A DNA stretch of 64,000 nt from JAUIAI01 sp041396685 (GTDB lineage Bacteria > Pseudomonadota > Gammaproteobacteria > Burkholderiales > Burkholderiaceae_E), in contig JAWKYD010000015.1 in NCBI GenBank assembly GCA_041396685.1, forward strand, positions 127,302 to 191,301. Direction: 5' to 3'. Position numbers and translations under genes: made by a program. Shown one piece after another: positions 56,309 to 64,000 of this stretch (its first letter is position 1; each line of letters starts with the position of its first letter). The notes below the pieces were generated by a model, which saw only the letters and a program-made list of their open reading frames with translations, was not told the origin of the DNA and searched no databases.

Positions 56309-58030
56309 ATGCCCTTAAGCTTCTCCAATGCACAGGATTTCAACTGGACAGTGCGCAAGATCGCGGTCGTCGGACCCGGCATCGTCGGCATGCCCATGGC
56401 CGCGCTGCTCGCTCAGGCGCGCATCCGTGAGGGTCAGGCCGAGCCGGCCAGGATCGTGGTCGTGCAACGGGACTCGCCCACCTCGGGCTGGAAAGTGGCC
56501 GCGATCAACGCTGGCAAGAGCGTCATCGGGGGTGTCGAACCGGGGCTCGACGAGGTCGTCTCGCAGGCGGTCGCGGAGGGCATCCTCAGCGCCACCCACG
56601 ACTACGACGACATCGCCGACGCCGACATGGTCCTGATCAGCGTCCAGACCGACAAGGAGGGCTTCGGGCCGGACTACGGTCCCTTGTTCGACTCGCTCGA
56701 TCATCTGACCGCTGCGCTGCTCAAGCGTCCGGCCGGCAACATCCCGGTGGTGGTGTTCGAGTCCACGTTGGCGCCCTCGAGCATGGCGACAGTCATACGC
56801 GAGCGCTTTGCGCGTGCCGGTCTCGTCGAGGGCCGCGACGTCCTGCTGGGCAACAGCCCCAACCGTGTGATGCCGGGCCGTCTGGTCGAACGGGTCGCCG
56901 CTTCCGACAAACTGGTGGCCGGCCTGCATCCCCTGACGCCGGTGTTGATCCGGCGCATCTATGGCCGCATCGTCACGCGCGGCCGGCTGCATCAGACCAA
57001 CAGCATGACCGCCGAGGTGGTCAAGACGCTGGAGAACGCGTATCGCGATGTCCGCATTGCATTCGCGGCGGAGCTGGTGCGCTACTGCGACGACCACGAC
57101 ATCGATTTCTACGCGCTGCGCGACGAGGTCAACAGGTCGCTCGAGCAGAGCGATTCGGCCTCCGGCTCGGCAACCGCCGTGCCCAGCGGTGCCATTCTGG
57201 TGCCCTCGATCGGCGTCGGTGGCCACTGCCTGCCCAAGGACGGCATTCTTCTCTGGTGGCGGCGCCACGAATCCGGGGCCGATACTTCGGCGAGCCTGAT
57301 CCTGCGGGCGCGTGAGATCAACGACGCCTCGCCGGCCGCCAGCGTTGCGCTTGCCGAAGCTCATTTCGGCTGTCTCTCCGGCAAGCGTGTCGCGCTGTTG
57401 GGCGTCGCCTACCGTTTCGACTCCGAGGACACACGCAACTCGCCCACGCTGTCCCTGGCGGCGTTGCTGCGTGACAAGGGTTGCCAGGTGCGCCTGCAGG
57501 ATCCCTACGTCAAGAGCGACGACCAGAATCTGCGCCGCACCGGCTTCGGCGACGTGTTCAGCAATGACGTTGCCGCCACGCTGGCCGACGCGCAGGCCGT
57601 GTTCTTCTGCGTGGGTCACGGCGTCTATCAGCGCGATGTCGAGAAGTTGCTCGCCAGCGTGCCGATCGGTTCGCCGGTCTTCGATGGCGCGAACCTGTTC
57701 GAAGCCCGCACCATCGAATCGCTCGGCCACGTCTATGCCGGCATCGGCCGGGGCAGCCGCAAGCCGGCGCCCGAGCTCGTCGTCTATGCACGTGCGGCAT
57801 TCGACGCCATGGAGCGGTCGGTCGCCAACGAACTGCTCGAACTGATCGCATTCCTGAACGAGCACTATGCTCAGGACGCGTTCAACCGGGTCTCGCTCGA
57901 CACCGTGCGCGAGCTGGCCGGATCTTGCGTGACCGGCTGTGTCATTGCCGAGCCCGGCGAGGTCGACGCGCTCGCGGGCGATGGCCCCGCACTGCGCATG
58001 AGTCGCGCCGACGCGCCGGTCGCCGTATGA
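56309..58030 (+). CDS. Nucleotide-sugar dehydrogenase (UDP-glucose/GDP-mannose dehydrogenase family)
   Basis: A 573-residue NAD-dependent dehydrogenase. The Rossmann GPGIVGMP is at about 22-29, the catalytic Cys307 is in IGVGGHCLPKDG, the central helix has NAYRDVRIAFAAELVRYCDDHDID, and the C-terminal domain has GVAYRFDSEDTRNSP. The ESTLAPSSM region resembles the UDP-HexNAc dehydrogenases (WecC/WbpA). It is longer than usual (about 430) because of a C-terminal extension of about 100 residues of unknown role. It oxidises a sugar to a uronic acid. Confidence 0.85.
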   Translation: MPLSFSNAQDFNWTVRKIAVVGPGIVGMPMAALLAQARIREGQAEPARIVVVQRDSPTSGWKVAAINAGKSVIGGVEPGLDEVVSQAVAEGILSATHDYDDIADADMVLISVQTDKEGFGPDYGPLFDSLDHLTAALLKRPAGNIPVVVFESTLAPSSMATVIRERFARAGLVEGRDVLLGNSPNRVMPGRLVERVAASDKLVAGLHPLTPVLIRRIYGRIVTRGRLHQTNSMTAEVVKTLENAYRDVRIAFAAELVRYCDDHDIDFYALRDEVNRSLEQSDSASGSATAVPSGAILVPSIGVGGHCLPKDGILLWWRRHESGADTSASLILRAREINDASPAASVALAEAHFGCLSGKRVALLGVAYRFDSEDTRNSPTLSLAALLRDKGCQVRLQDPYVKSDDQNLRRTGFGDVFSNDVAATLADAQAVFFCVGHGVYQRDVEKLLASVPIGSPVFDGANLFEARTIESLGHVYAGIGRGSRKPAPELVVYARAAFDAMERSVANELLELIAFLNEHYAQDAFNRVSLDTVRELAGSCVTGCVIAEPGEVDALAGDGPALRMSRADAPVAV

Positions 58031-58398
58031 GCGTCACACCGTTCCTGATCGTGCTGGGCAGCGTCGCGTTGACCGCGTTTGCCCAGGTCTCGCTCAAGAT
58101 CGCCAGTGGCCGCTTCGTCGGCGCGCAAGCCGGCGAGTCGCTGCTGGGCGGGCTGGTGATGCAGCTCATGCACCCCTTGACCCTGGCGGCCTTGGCAGCC
58201 TACGTCGGCAGCACGCTGCTTTGGCTGTTGGCCCTGCGCGCACTGCCGTTGTCGGTGGCCTATACGTTCTCTGGTGTGACCATCATCGTCGTCGTTCTGC
58301 TGGGCGTGTTCCTGCTCGGGGAAACCCTCGGCTCGCGCCAGATCGCAGGCATCGCACTGGTGATCATCGGCGCCACCTTGGTGGCGAAGCCCGGTTGA
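58027..58398 (+). CDS. Small multidrug-resistance/EamA-type membrane protein (ArnE/F-like)
   Basis: A 123-residue protein with four membrane helices. Segments with LTAFAQVSLKIASG at the N-terminus and AYTFSGVTIIVVVLLGVFLLGETL in the middle are typical of the EmrE/ArnE family. ArnE/ArnF flip an undecaprenyl-phosphate sugar. The start overlaps the previous stop (ATGA at 58027-58030), making it the last member of the glycan operon; lipid-linked sugar flipping is an inference from that context. Confidence 0.75.
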   Translation: MSVTPFLIVLGSVALTAFAQVSLKIASGRFVGAQAGESLLGGLVMQLMHPLTLAALAAYVGSTLLWLLALRALPLSVAYTFSGVTIIVVVLLGVFLLGETLGSRQIAGIALVIIGATLVAKPG

Positions 58399-58482
58399 GA
58401 CGCATGGCCGCGCGGGTTGCGAGGCCCGCGGCGGCCGGCAGGGTACGATCGGCGCCACGACCCGAACGACGATCGTTGTCCC

Positions 58483-59427
58483 ATGGCTGAGACCACTCCG
58501 TACTTCGACGACGCCACCGTGCGCCGCCTGCTCGACCTGCCAATCCTGCTCGACCGCCTCGAGGACGCACTGGTCGCGCTCAGCCAGGGACGCGCCGTGC
58601 AGCCGCTGCGCTCGGTCACCGAGATCGACCCGCCCACCATACCCGAGGCCGAGCGCACCTTGCTGTTTCTCAAGCCGGCGCGGCTGGGTGACGCGCTGGT
58701 CACCAAGCTCATCACCCTGGCGCCGAACAACGCCGCGCGCGGCCTGCCGACCCTGCTGGCCACGGCCGTGCTGATGGATGCCGTCACCGGGCGCACACGA
58801 GCGGTCATGGACGCCACCTGGTTGACCAACCTGCGAACCGCCGGTGTATCCGCGGTCGCCGCCCGCCATTTGACGCCCGACGACGCCGGCGTCGTTGCCT
58901 TGCTCGGCAGCGGTGCGCTGGCCCGCACCCACGCTCTCGCGTTGCGAGCCGTCCGACCGGTTCGCGAGATCCGTGTGTGGGGGCGGTCGCCCGCGAACGT
59001 GCAGGCCTGCGCCGCCGAGATCGGCGGGATCGCCTGCGACAGTGCGGAGCAGGCGGTGCGCGGCGCCGACATCGTCTGCACGCTCACCACCTCGCAGAGC
59101 CCGGTCCTGCAAGGACAGTGGCTGAAGCCGGGCGCCTTGGTCAATGCCGTCGGCGCGCCGCGTCCGACCTGGCGCGAACTCGATGATGCCGCCATGAGTC
59201 ACTACGTCCTGGCCGATTCGCGGCACGCAGCCGAGACCGAAGCCGGCGACGTCTTGCTCTCCGGTGCGCGGGTTCAGGCCGAGATCGGCGAATTGCTGGC
59301 CGGCAGTCAGCCCATGCCGCTGGGGCGCACGGTGATTTTCAAGGCACTGGGCCAGGCGGTCGAAGACGCGGCGGCCGCCCAACTCGTCTACGAGGCGGCG
59401 CAGCGCGCCGGTCTGATCGGGTCCTGA
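58483..59427 (+). CDS. Ornithine cyclodeaminase / mu-crystallin family
   Basis: A 314-residue NAD(P)-binding protein. LLGSGALARTHALAL is the nucleotide-binding loop near residue 142, VWGRSPANVQ follows, and HYVLADSRHAAETEAGDV lies in the C-terminal half. Family members deaminate ornithine to proline or reduce ketimines. ATG 58483 gives the family start; upstream sequence is intergenic. Confidence 0.85.
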   Translation: MAETTPYFDDATVRRLLDLPILLDRLEDALVALSQGRAVQPLRSVTEIDPPTIPEAERTLLFLKPARLGDALVTKLITLAPNNAARGLPTLLATAVLMDAVTGRTRAVMDATWLTNLRTAGVSAVAARHLTPDDAGVVALLGSGALARTHALALRAVRPVREIRVWGRSPANVQACAAEIGGIACDSAEQAVRGADIVCTLTTSQSPVLQGQWLKPGALVNAVGAPRPTWRELDDAAMSHYVLADSRHAAETEAGDVLLSGARVQAEIGELLAGSQPMPLGRTVIFKALGQAVEDAAAAQLVYEAAQRAGLIGS

Positions 59428-59717
59428 CCCGGGAACCGTGCAGCGGCCGGCACTAGGGCCGTGGGCCCGGCGCGGCCCGCCGGTGGCGTCGGGGCGTCCG
59501 TGCTGCATTGCACGCAAGAGGCATGAAACCCGGCTGGTTTCGCCGCGATGACGGTCCGGCAATCTCGCATCGCCCGACCACTGCGGTATCCTGCGCGATT
59601 CTTCGACCCGCGCGGTGCCCCATCCCCGCCGATATCGGCAAGGTGTGACCGCGTCGCCCGTGGCCCGAACGGGTATGGCGAGCGCGCGGCACCGAAACCC
59701 GGACAGGATCTCAGTCG

Positions 59718-60461
59718 ATGGATGCATCCGACTCGCCCGCCAGGGCAGCGCAGGACCCAGCCGACGACGGCACTCACGAGTCACTCGGCGTGCCGGTCTC
59801 GGTCAAGATTCGCGAGCGCCTGAAGGCACGCCGCCAGCGCTTCTTCGCCAACGACAACATCGCCGACAGTCTCGAGCCGGGCGACATGGAAGCATTGCTC
59901 GAGGAGGTCACCGCCAAGATGACCGGCGTCCTCGAGAGCATGGTCATCGACATCGAGGGCGATCACAACACCCAGGACACGGCCCGCCGGGTCGCCAAGA
60001 TGTACCTGAACGAAGTCTTTCGCGGCCGATATGTCGAGACGCCGTCGATCACCGAGTTTCCGAACGTCGCCCATCTGAACGAACTGATCATCATCGGCCC
60101 GCTGCGGATCCGCAGTGCCTGTTCGCATCATCTGGTGCCGATCATGGGTCGCATCTGGGTCGGCGTGATGCCCAACAGCCACTCGAACCTGATCGGCCTG
60201 TCCAAGTACGCGCGACTGGCCGACTGGGTGATGAGCCGCCCGCAGATCCAGGAAGAGGCGATCACGCAGCTCGCCGATCTGTTGTTCAGCCAGATCAAGC
60301 CCGACGGCCTGGCGGTGGTGATGGAGGCCGATCACTTCTGCATGCACTGGCGTGGCGTCAAGGACACCGATGCCAAGATGATCAACAGTGTGATGCGGGG
60401 TTCGTTCCTGAAAGACGCCAGTCTGCGGCGCGAGTTCCTGTCGTTGGTGCCCGGCCGCTGA
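59718..60461 (+). CDS. folE: GTP cyclohydrolase I
   Basis: A 247-residue enzyme making dihydroneopterin triphosphate from GTP. Zinc ligands include Cys135 in RSACSHHLVP and the Cys of DHFCMHWRG. FPNVAHLNELIIIGPLRIRS and WVGVMPNSHSNLIGLSKYARL are the family core. The N-terminal about 35 residues are a low-complexity extension. Confidence 0.93.
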   Translation: MDASDSPARAAQDPADDGTHESLGVPVSVKIRERLKARRQRFFANDNIADSLEPGDMEALLEEVTAKMTGVLESMVIDIEGDHNTQDTARRVAKMYLNEVFRGRYVETPSITEFPNVAHLNELIIIGPLRIRSACSHHLVPIMGRIWVGVMPNSHSNLIGLSKYARLADWVMSRPQIQEEAITQLADLLFSQIKPDGLAVVMEADHFCMHWRGVKDTDAKMINSVMRGSFLKDASLRREFLSLVPGR

Positions 60462-60547
60462 CGGAAGCCTCGCACGGGTCCGCATCTTGCGAACGCCCCG
60501 CGCCATCGCTTTCGAACCAAACGTCCATTGCCACGGAAGATCACAAG

Positions 60548-60973
60548 ATGCTGGTGCGATTGCTCTACGTCTCGCGAACCCGCGAACCGATCACGGCCGA
60601 TCAGGCCGCCGACATCGTTTGCGATGCACGCGACTACAACCCCGCCCACGGCATCACCGGCATGTTGTGCTACCGGGACAAGATGTTCATCCAGTTGCTC
60701 GAGGGTGGCCGCACGCAGGTCAATGCGCTCTATGCGCGCATCCTGGCGGACCCGCGTCATCACGAGGTGATGCTGCTCGATTACGCCGAGATCTCCGAGC
60801 GGCGTTTCGCCGATTGGACCATGGGCCGGGTCAACCTCGAGAAGCAGAATCCGTCGCTGCTGCTGAAATACGCCGAGACGCCCGTGCTGGACCCCTACGA
60901 GTTGTCGGGCAAGGTCGTGCTGGCGCTGATCGAGGAGATGATCCACAGCGCGGTGGTCGTGCCCGCGCCCTGA
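60548..60973 (+). CDS. BLUF-domain blue-light photoreceptor
   Basis: A 141-residue single-domain BLUF protein. The flavin-interacting residues are in place: Tyr7 (MLVRLLYVSR), Asn31 (ARDYN), Gln49 (FIQLLEGG), with GITGML before and the conserved RFADWTMG near the end of the domain. Blue light switches the Tyr-Gln hydrogen bond. The C-terminal helices have no output domain, so it probably signals by protein contact. It follows folE by 86 bases; GGAAGA precedes the ATG. Confidence 0.9.
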   Translation: MLVRLLYVSRTREPITADQAADIVCDARDYNPAHGITGMLCYRDKMFIQLLEGGRTQVNALYARILADPRHHEVMLLDYAEISERRFADWTMGRVNLEKQNPSLLLKYAETPVLDPYELSGKVVLALIEEMIHSAVVVPAP

Positions 60974-61142
60974 GGGAGACGCTGATCCATTCGCCACGCG
61001 GCGCATCGCATCCCTGCATCGGGCCGTCTGCGGCGTTGCCAATGCTCGCGATATCGCCCGATATCGCTGCGCTCGGCGCCTTGCAGCCGATCCCGAAGCC
61101 CGGGCGCGCTGCATCGCGCGAATGGATCAGCCTGTCCCTGAG
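60969..61142. mobile_element. MITE-like element with terminal inverted repeats
   Basis: The ends CCTGAGGGAGACGCTGATCC (from 60969) and GATCAGCCTGTCCCTGAG (to 61142) are imperfect inverted repeats sharing GCTGATCCATTCGC/GCGAATGGATCAG. The element is about 174 bases and has no coding capacity I can support. A decayed relative lies at 17400-17520 in opposite orientation. The left end overlaps the BLUF stop codon, so insertion or recombination may have set the end of that gene. Confidence 0.55.
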
Positions 61143-61153
61143 CGGCGTGCCTC

Positions 61154-61195
61154 GTGCAATGAAAACGGCGTCCGCGGACGCCGTTTTCATTGCAC
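61154..61195. terminator. Bidirectional terminator, 42-bp perfect palindrome
   Basis: A perfect palindrome with centre CCGCGG and outer arms AATGAAAAC / GTTTTCATT. A/T runs on both sides of the GC stem give a usable terminator for the convergent BLUF and cytochrome genes. Confidence 0.8.
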
Positions 61196-61217
61196 GGAAG
61201 CGGTGGTCGCGACTGCG

Positions 61218-61745
61218 TTACTTGGGTTCCTCGAAGCTGCCACCCGATTGGTTGGTCATGTAGACCACCGCGCGGGCCACTTCGGTTTCAGAGAACGCGG
61301 CGCCCTGCGGCGGCATCGCGCCCTTGCCCTTGACCGCGGCACCGACCAGCGTCTCGAGACCTTGCGCGATGCGCGGCGCCCAGGCGGCGTTGTCGCCGAC
61401 TTTCGGTGCGCCGGCAGCGCCGGTGGAATGGCAGGCCATGCACGCCTGATTGAACACCTGCTCACCGGACTTCGGTGCCGCGGCGGCGGCGGGTGCCGCC
61501 ACGGGACGCGCAGCCACCACCTCCTGGCCACCTTCGGGCCTGCCGAGCTGGAAGCCGGCCACCGGCTTGATGCGCTCGAGCGTGGCCGCTTCCGACATGG
61601 CATCGGCGCCGGCGCCGATCAGCTTGCCGGTGCCGACGAACTTGACCAGCAGCGCGATCAGCAATACGGGCAAGACAAAGGACAGCACGACCACCGTGAT
61701 CAGTTGCTTGGGTGTCTTGATGAAAGATTCGTGGTCGGCGCTCAT
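61218..61745 (-). CDS. Membrane-anchored cytochrome c (c5-like)
   Basis: A 175-residue protein. Residues 15-38 form a membrane anchor, an Ala/Pro linker follows (about 75-95), then one c-type heme domain with CMACH at 102-106 and the likely distal Met144 in GAMPPQG. It should face the periplasm and carry electrons. ATG 61745 (MSADHESF) fits; an ATG 8 codons upstream is less likely. Confidence 0.88.
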   Translation of the reverse strand: MSADHESFIKTPKQLITVVVLSFVLPVLLIALLVKFVGTGKLIGAGADAMSEAATLERIKPVAGFQLGRPEGGQEVVAARPVAAPAAAAAPKSGEQVFNQACMACHSTGAAGAPKVGDNAAWAPRIAQGLETLVGAAVKGKGAMPPQGAAFSETEVARAVVYMTNQSGGSFEEPK

Positions 61746-61776
61746 GCTTCGCTCGGTATCCGGTAACAAACCCGCG

Positions 61777-61782
61777 ATTATA
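61777..61782 (-). promoter_or_regulatory. -10 box of the cytochrome gene
   Basis: A perfect TATAAT on the minus strand, 32 bases before the ATG at 61745. The -35 region is poor (CACCGA at 17-base spacing). Confidence 0.4.
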
Positions 61783-62023
61783 TCCAGCCTGAGTCACGCT
61801 CGGTGGCGAACGCGCTACACTTCGGCAACGGGCCGTCGGGGGCTCGGCCGGTCGGGTCGTGGCCAGGTCACCATGTCCGCGACGACCCTAAGACTCGGAT
61901 GCGGAGTGAGCACTTGCCTGAACCCTGGTTGACCGGACGCGCGGTTCTCGCGCCGTTGGTGGCGGGCCACGGTGGGCATGACTTCGCGCAGCGCCCCGAC
62001 ATCGTATTTCCGAATCCTCGCGC

Positions 62024-62920
62024 ATGATCGTGCTCAATGCCTTGTGGTGGCTGACGCTGGGCCTGCTGATGGGCTGGGCCGGGCTGTGGCTGTTCGACCG
62101 TCTGATGCTGCGCGACGGCGAGGTCGCCGGGCTGCGGGCCGCCCGCGAAATGGCCGAGATGCGCTCGCGCCACGAGGAACAGGTCGCCGAACTGTCGGTC
62201 CACGAGCGCGAGGCCACCACGTTGCGCGGCTCGCTCGAGCAGGCCGCCCAGGAGACCGACCTGCTGCAGGCTCAGTTGGCCGAGTCGCGCCTGCAGCGGG
62301 CGCGCCTCGAGCAGGACCTGACCGACGCGCGCAATCGTGAGACCAGCAAACAGACCGATCTCGACGAAAGCCGCCGCACGATAGCCGAGCGTGCCAGCGA
62401 GATCGAGCGTCTCAAGAATCAGCTCCATGAGGTGAACCATCAGCGCGATGCCGCCGACCGCTGGGGCCAGGCCAAGGATAACGAGGCCGCCGATCTGCGC
62501 AAGCGCCTCGACACCCTGCAGGCCGAGCACGACTCGCAACGCTCGGAACTCGAGGCGCTGCGCGCCTCCTCGAGCGACCAGGAACGCGTGCTGGCCGCCG
62601 TCCAGGCGTCCTACGATTCGCTCGAGACCGAGCACCAGAGACTGGCCGCGCTGTTGCCCGGCCTTCGGCACGACGTTCAGGCGGCGCGCCGCCAGGTCCG
62701 CGAGCTGGCCCGCCGAGGCGCCATGAATCCTGGCGCGCGCGCACGCCAGAGCAAGCGTCTCGCGGCGCGTCTGAACCGCGTGGAAGCCGGCGTGCGCGAT
62801 CTCGACGCGCTCGATGCGATGGCGCGGCGCCGCCGACGCCTGGTGGTGGCGCCGGTCCCTGGTGATGCCGCCTCGTCCACCGGCGATCGGCCGCCTGCCG
62901 CTGCGGATGGTGAGACGTGA
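62024..62920 (+). CDS. Membrane-anchored coiled-coil protein, 298 aa
   Basis: An N-terminal membrane helix (LNALWWLTLGLLMGWAGLWLF) is followed by an uninterrupted heptad coiled coil from about residue 30 to 220, then a basic region (RARQSKRLAARLNR, RRRRRL) and a short Pro/Ala tail. The family is not recognised. The topology, one N-terminal helix plus a long cytoplasmic or periplasmic coil, resembles structural partners of envelope proteins. Its stop overlaps the start of the next gene. Confidence 0.6.
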   Translation: MIVLNALWWLTLGLLMGWAGLWLFDRLMLRDGEVAGLRAAREMAEMRSRHEEQVAELSVHEREATTLRGSLEQAAQETDLLQAQLAESRLQRARLEQDLTDARNRETSKQTDLDESRRTIAERASEIERLKNQLHEVNHQRDAADRWGQAKDNEAADLRKRLDTLQAEHDSQRSELEALRASSSDQERVLAAVQASYDSLETEHQRLAALLPGLRHDVQAARRQVRELARRGAMNPGARARQSKRLAARLNRVEAGVRDLDALDAMARRRRRLVVAPVPGDAASSTGDRPPAAADGET

Positions 62921-64000
62921 GCCTGCTGACCGATTCCCCGGCGACGGCCGGCCGCGCCGAGGCACGCACCGCCTCAGGCTGGCAGCGCTTCGATCGGGCG
63001 GCCGCCAACGGGGCATTCGGGCTGCTGCTGGGCTGGTTGCTGGTGTGGCTGATCGCCGCCTTCGTCGCCGACGACGAGCCGGCGGGTGAACCGGTGCTGG
63101 CCAGAGCCGAGGCGCCCGTGCCCTCCGGTGATCCACGCACTGTTGCGGCCGACGCCGACCGGCCCTCGGCCGCCCCGGGGGCGGCAGGCAGCGGGGCCGG
63201 TGGCCGGTCACCGCCCGCCGGCGCGGCCAACCCGCCGGCTGCCGGGAGCGGTATGTCGACCGAGCCGCGCACCGACGTCGGCGTGAAGACGCCGTCGGCC
63301 GGTGCGGCGCGACCCACCACCGATGCGTCGCAATCGCGGCCGGCATCGGCGGGCAAAGGTGCATCGCTGCCGTTTGCCGAGCGCATGCCCGATGCCGGGC
63401 CCGGCGCCACGCCCAGGCCCTTGTCCGTCGCCGGTGCCAGTGGCGCCGGACGGTCGGTTGCCTCGGCGGGCGGTGCCGCCGACGGCGCACCGTCTGAAAC
63501 GGCGGCCGCTGCCGCGAGAACGTCCGCCATCGGGTCTGGTAGCGCTCCGGGTCCCACCGGGTCGCCCGCACCTGGCCCGGGGGCGCTGTCCGCCCCGGCG
63601 CGGAAACCTCCCGCGACGGCGGGCGAACCGACGGAGCCCGTTGCCAGCGTCGTCGAGCGCATTCCAACCCGCAGTGCCGGCCCGATCTCGGCGCCGGCCC
63701 CGGACGCCGCAGGCGCCTCCCGCGATGCGAACCTCGCCTTGCTCGAGCCGATCCTGGATTTGCGCGCCGCGGACGGGCGCCTGCAGATCGACGGCATTCT
63801 GGGCAGCGAGGACACGCGGCGTGGTCTGGTGCGCGCGGCGCTCAAGGTTTACGGCATGCGCAATCTGACCGACAGGCTGGCCGTGAGCCCCGGTGTCGCG
63901 TCACTGCCCTGGGCCGAGCGCGTCGATGATCTGATGGTTCTGCTGGATGGGCCCGACACCGATATCCGGGTGCGGGTCAGCGGCCAGATGGTCACGCTCA
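62917..64000 (+). CDS. Envelope protein with Pro/Ala-rich linker, partial (3' end beyond window)
   Basis: The frame opens at GTG 62917 (overlapping the previous TGA) and stays open to the window end, 361 codons. A membrane helix (GLLLGWLLVWLIAAFV) lies at about residues 34-49, then about 200 residues of Ala/Pro/Gly/Ser-rich linker, then a folded domain starting LLEPILDLRAADGRLQIDG with GILGSEDTRRGLVRAAL and YGMRNLTDRLAV that resembles a BON domain. An OmpA-like domain might follow but is outside the window. Coupled to the coiled-coil gene. Confidence 0.55.
   Translation, partial: MSLLTDSPATAGRAEARTASGWQRFDRAAANGAFGLLLGWLLVWLIAAFVADDEPAGEPVLARAEAPVPSGDPRTVAADADRPSAAPGAAGSGAGGRSPPAGAANPPAAGSGMSTEPRTDVGVKTPSAGAARPTTDASQSRPASAGKGASLPFAERMPDAGPGATPRPLSVAGASGAGRSVASAGGAADGAPSETAAAAARTSAIGSGSAPGPTGSPAPGPGALSAPARKPPATAGEPTEPVASVVERIPTRSAGPISAPAPDAAGASRDANLALLEPILDLRAADGRLQIDGILGSEDTRRGLVRAALKVYGMRNLTDRLAVSPGVASLPWAERVDDLMVLLDGPDTDIRVRVSGQMVTL

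Overview
The window reads as one continuous stretch of a GC-rich proteobacterial chromosome. The gene order mnmG-rsmG-parA-parB-atpI-atpB-atpE-atpF-atpH-atpA-atpG-atpD-atpC, followed further on by hemE-priA, and the sequence flavour of MnmG and the ATP synthase subunits point to a betaproteobacterium, probably Burkholderiales-like. That placement is an inference from remembered families, not a search. No rRNA, tRNA, CRISPR array, prophage or intact insertion sequence was recognised.

Layout. 1-15.8 kb is metabolic: the tail of a 2-oxoacid dehydrogenase E1 beta gene, an AbrB-type membrane protein, a thioesterase, a short asparaginase-domain protein, a patatin-like hydrolase overlapping an SDR, a FAH/MhpD-type hydratase, GTP-type PEP carboxykinase, a methyltransferase, PdxA, MmsA, a frameshifted GabD and a GMC oxidoreductase. 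15.8-23.3 kb is a gene desert of about 7.5 kb that carries the most striking feature of the window: 26 full parS-class 16-mers (24 match TGTTNCACGTGAAACA exactly on one strand or the other, two are the fully symmetric CC/GG form), four near-matches and six degenerate copies. Twenty-two of these positions form a tandem array with a repeat period of about 107 bp (19916-22263). 23.3-27.9 kb is mnmG-rsmG-parA-parB; the last parS copy lies in the mnmG leader. 28.0-35.3 kb is the full atp operon, with a good promoter and an intrinsic terminator. 35.7-49.6 kb holds a membrane-anchored helix-hairpin-helix protein, a dienelactone hydrolase, transporters, a WbuC-like cupin, hemE, priA, rep and coaA. 50.6-58.4 kb is a compact glycan or glycolipid operon (GT2, FAD oxidoreductase, polysaccharide deacetylase, asparagine synthase, nucleotide-sugar dehydrogenase, SMR-type transporter). 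58.5-64 kb has an ornithine cyclodeaminase-family gene, folE, a BLUF photoreceptor, a membrane-bound c-type cytochrome and two overlapping envelope-type genes, the last cut by the window end.

How it fits together. ParB loads at parS as a CTP-dependent clamp, and ParA moves the resulting complex. Here the loading sites are multiplied into a satellite-like block beside parAB, resembling a bacterial centromere built from a tandem repeat. The spacers of the array have diverged while the 16-bp cores mostly stayed perfect, which argues that the cores are selected. The gene-poor flank also holds decayed copies of short repeat elements, one of which has a better-preserved relative near 61 kb. DnaA-box-like sequences occur in the atpC downstream gap and in the hemE-priA gap; the latter is a candidate, unproven, replication origin about 21 kb from the array.
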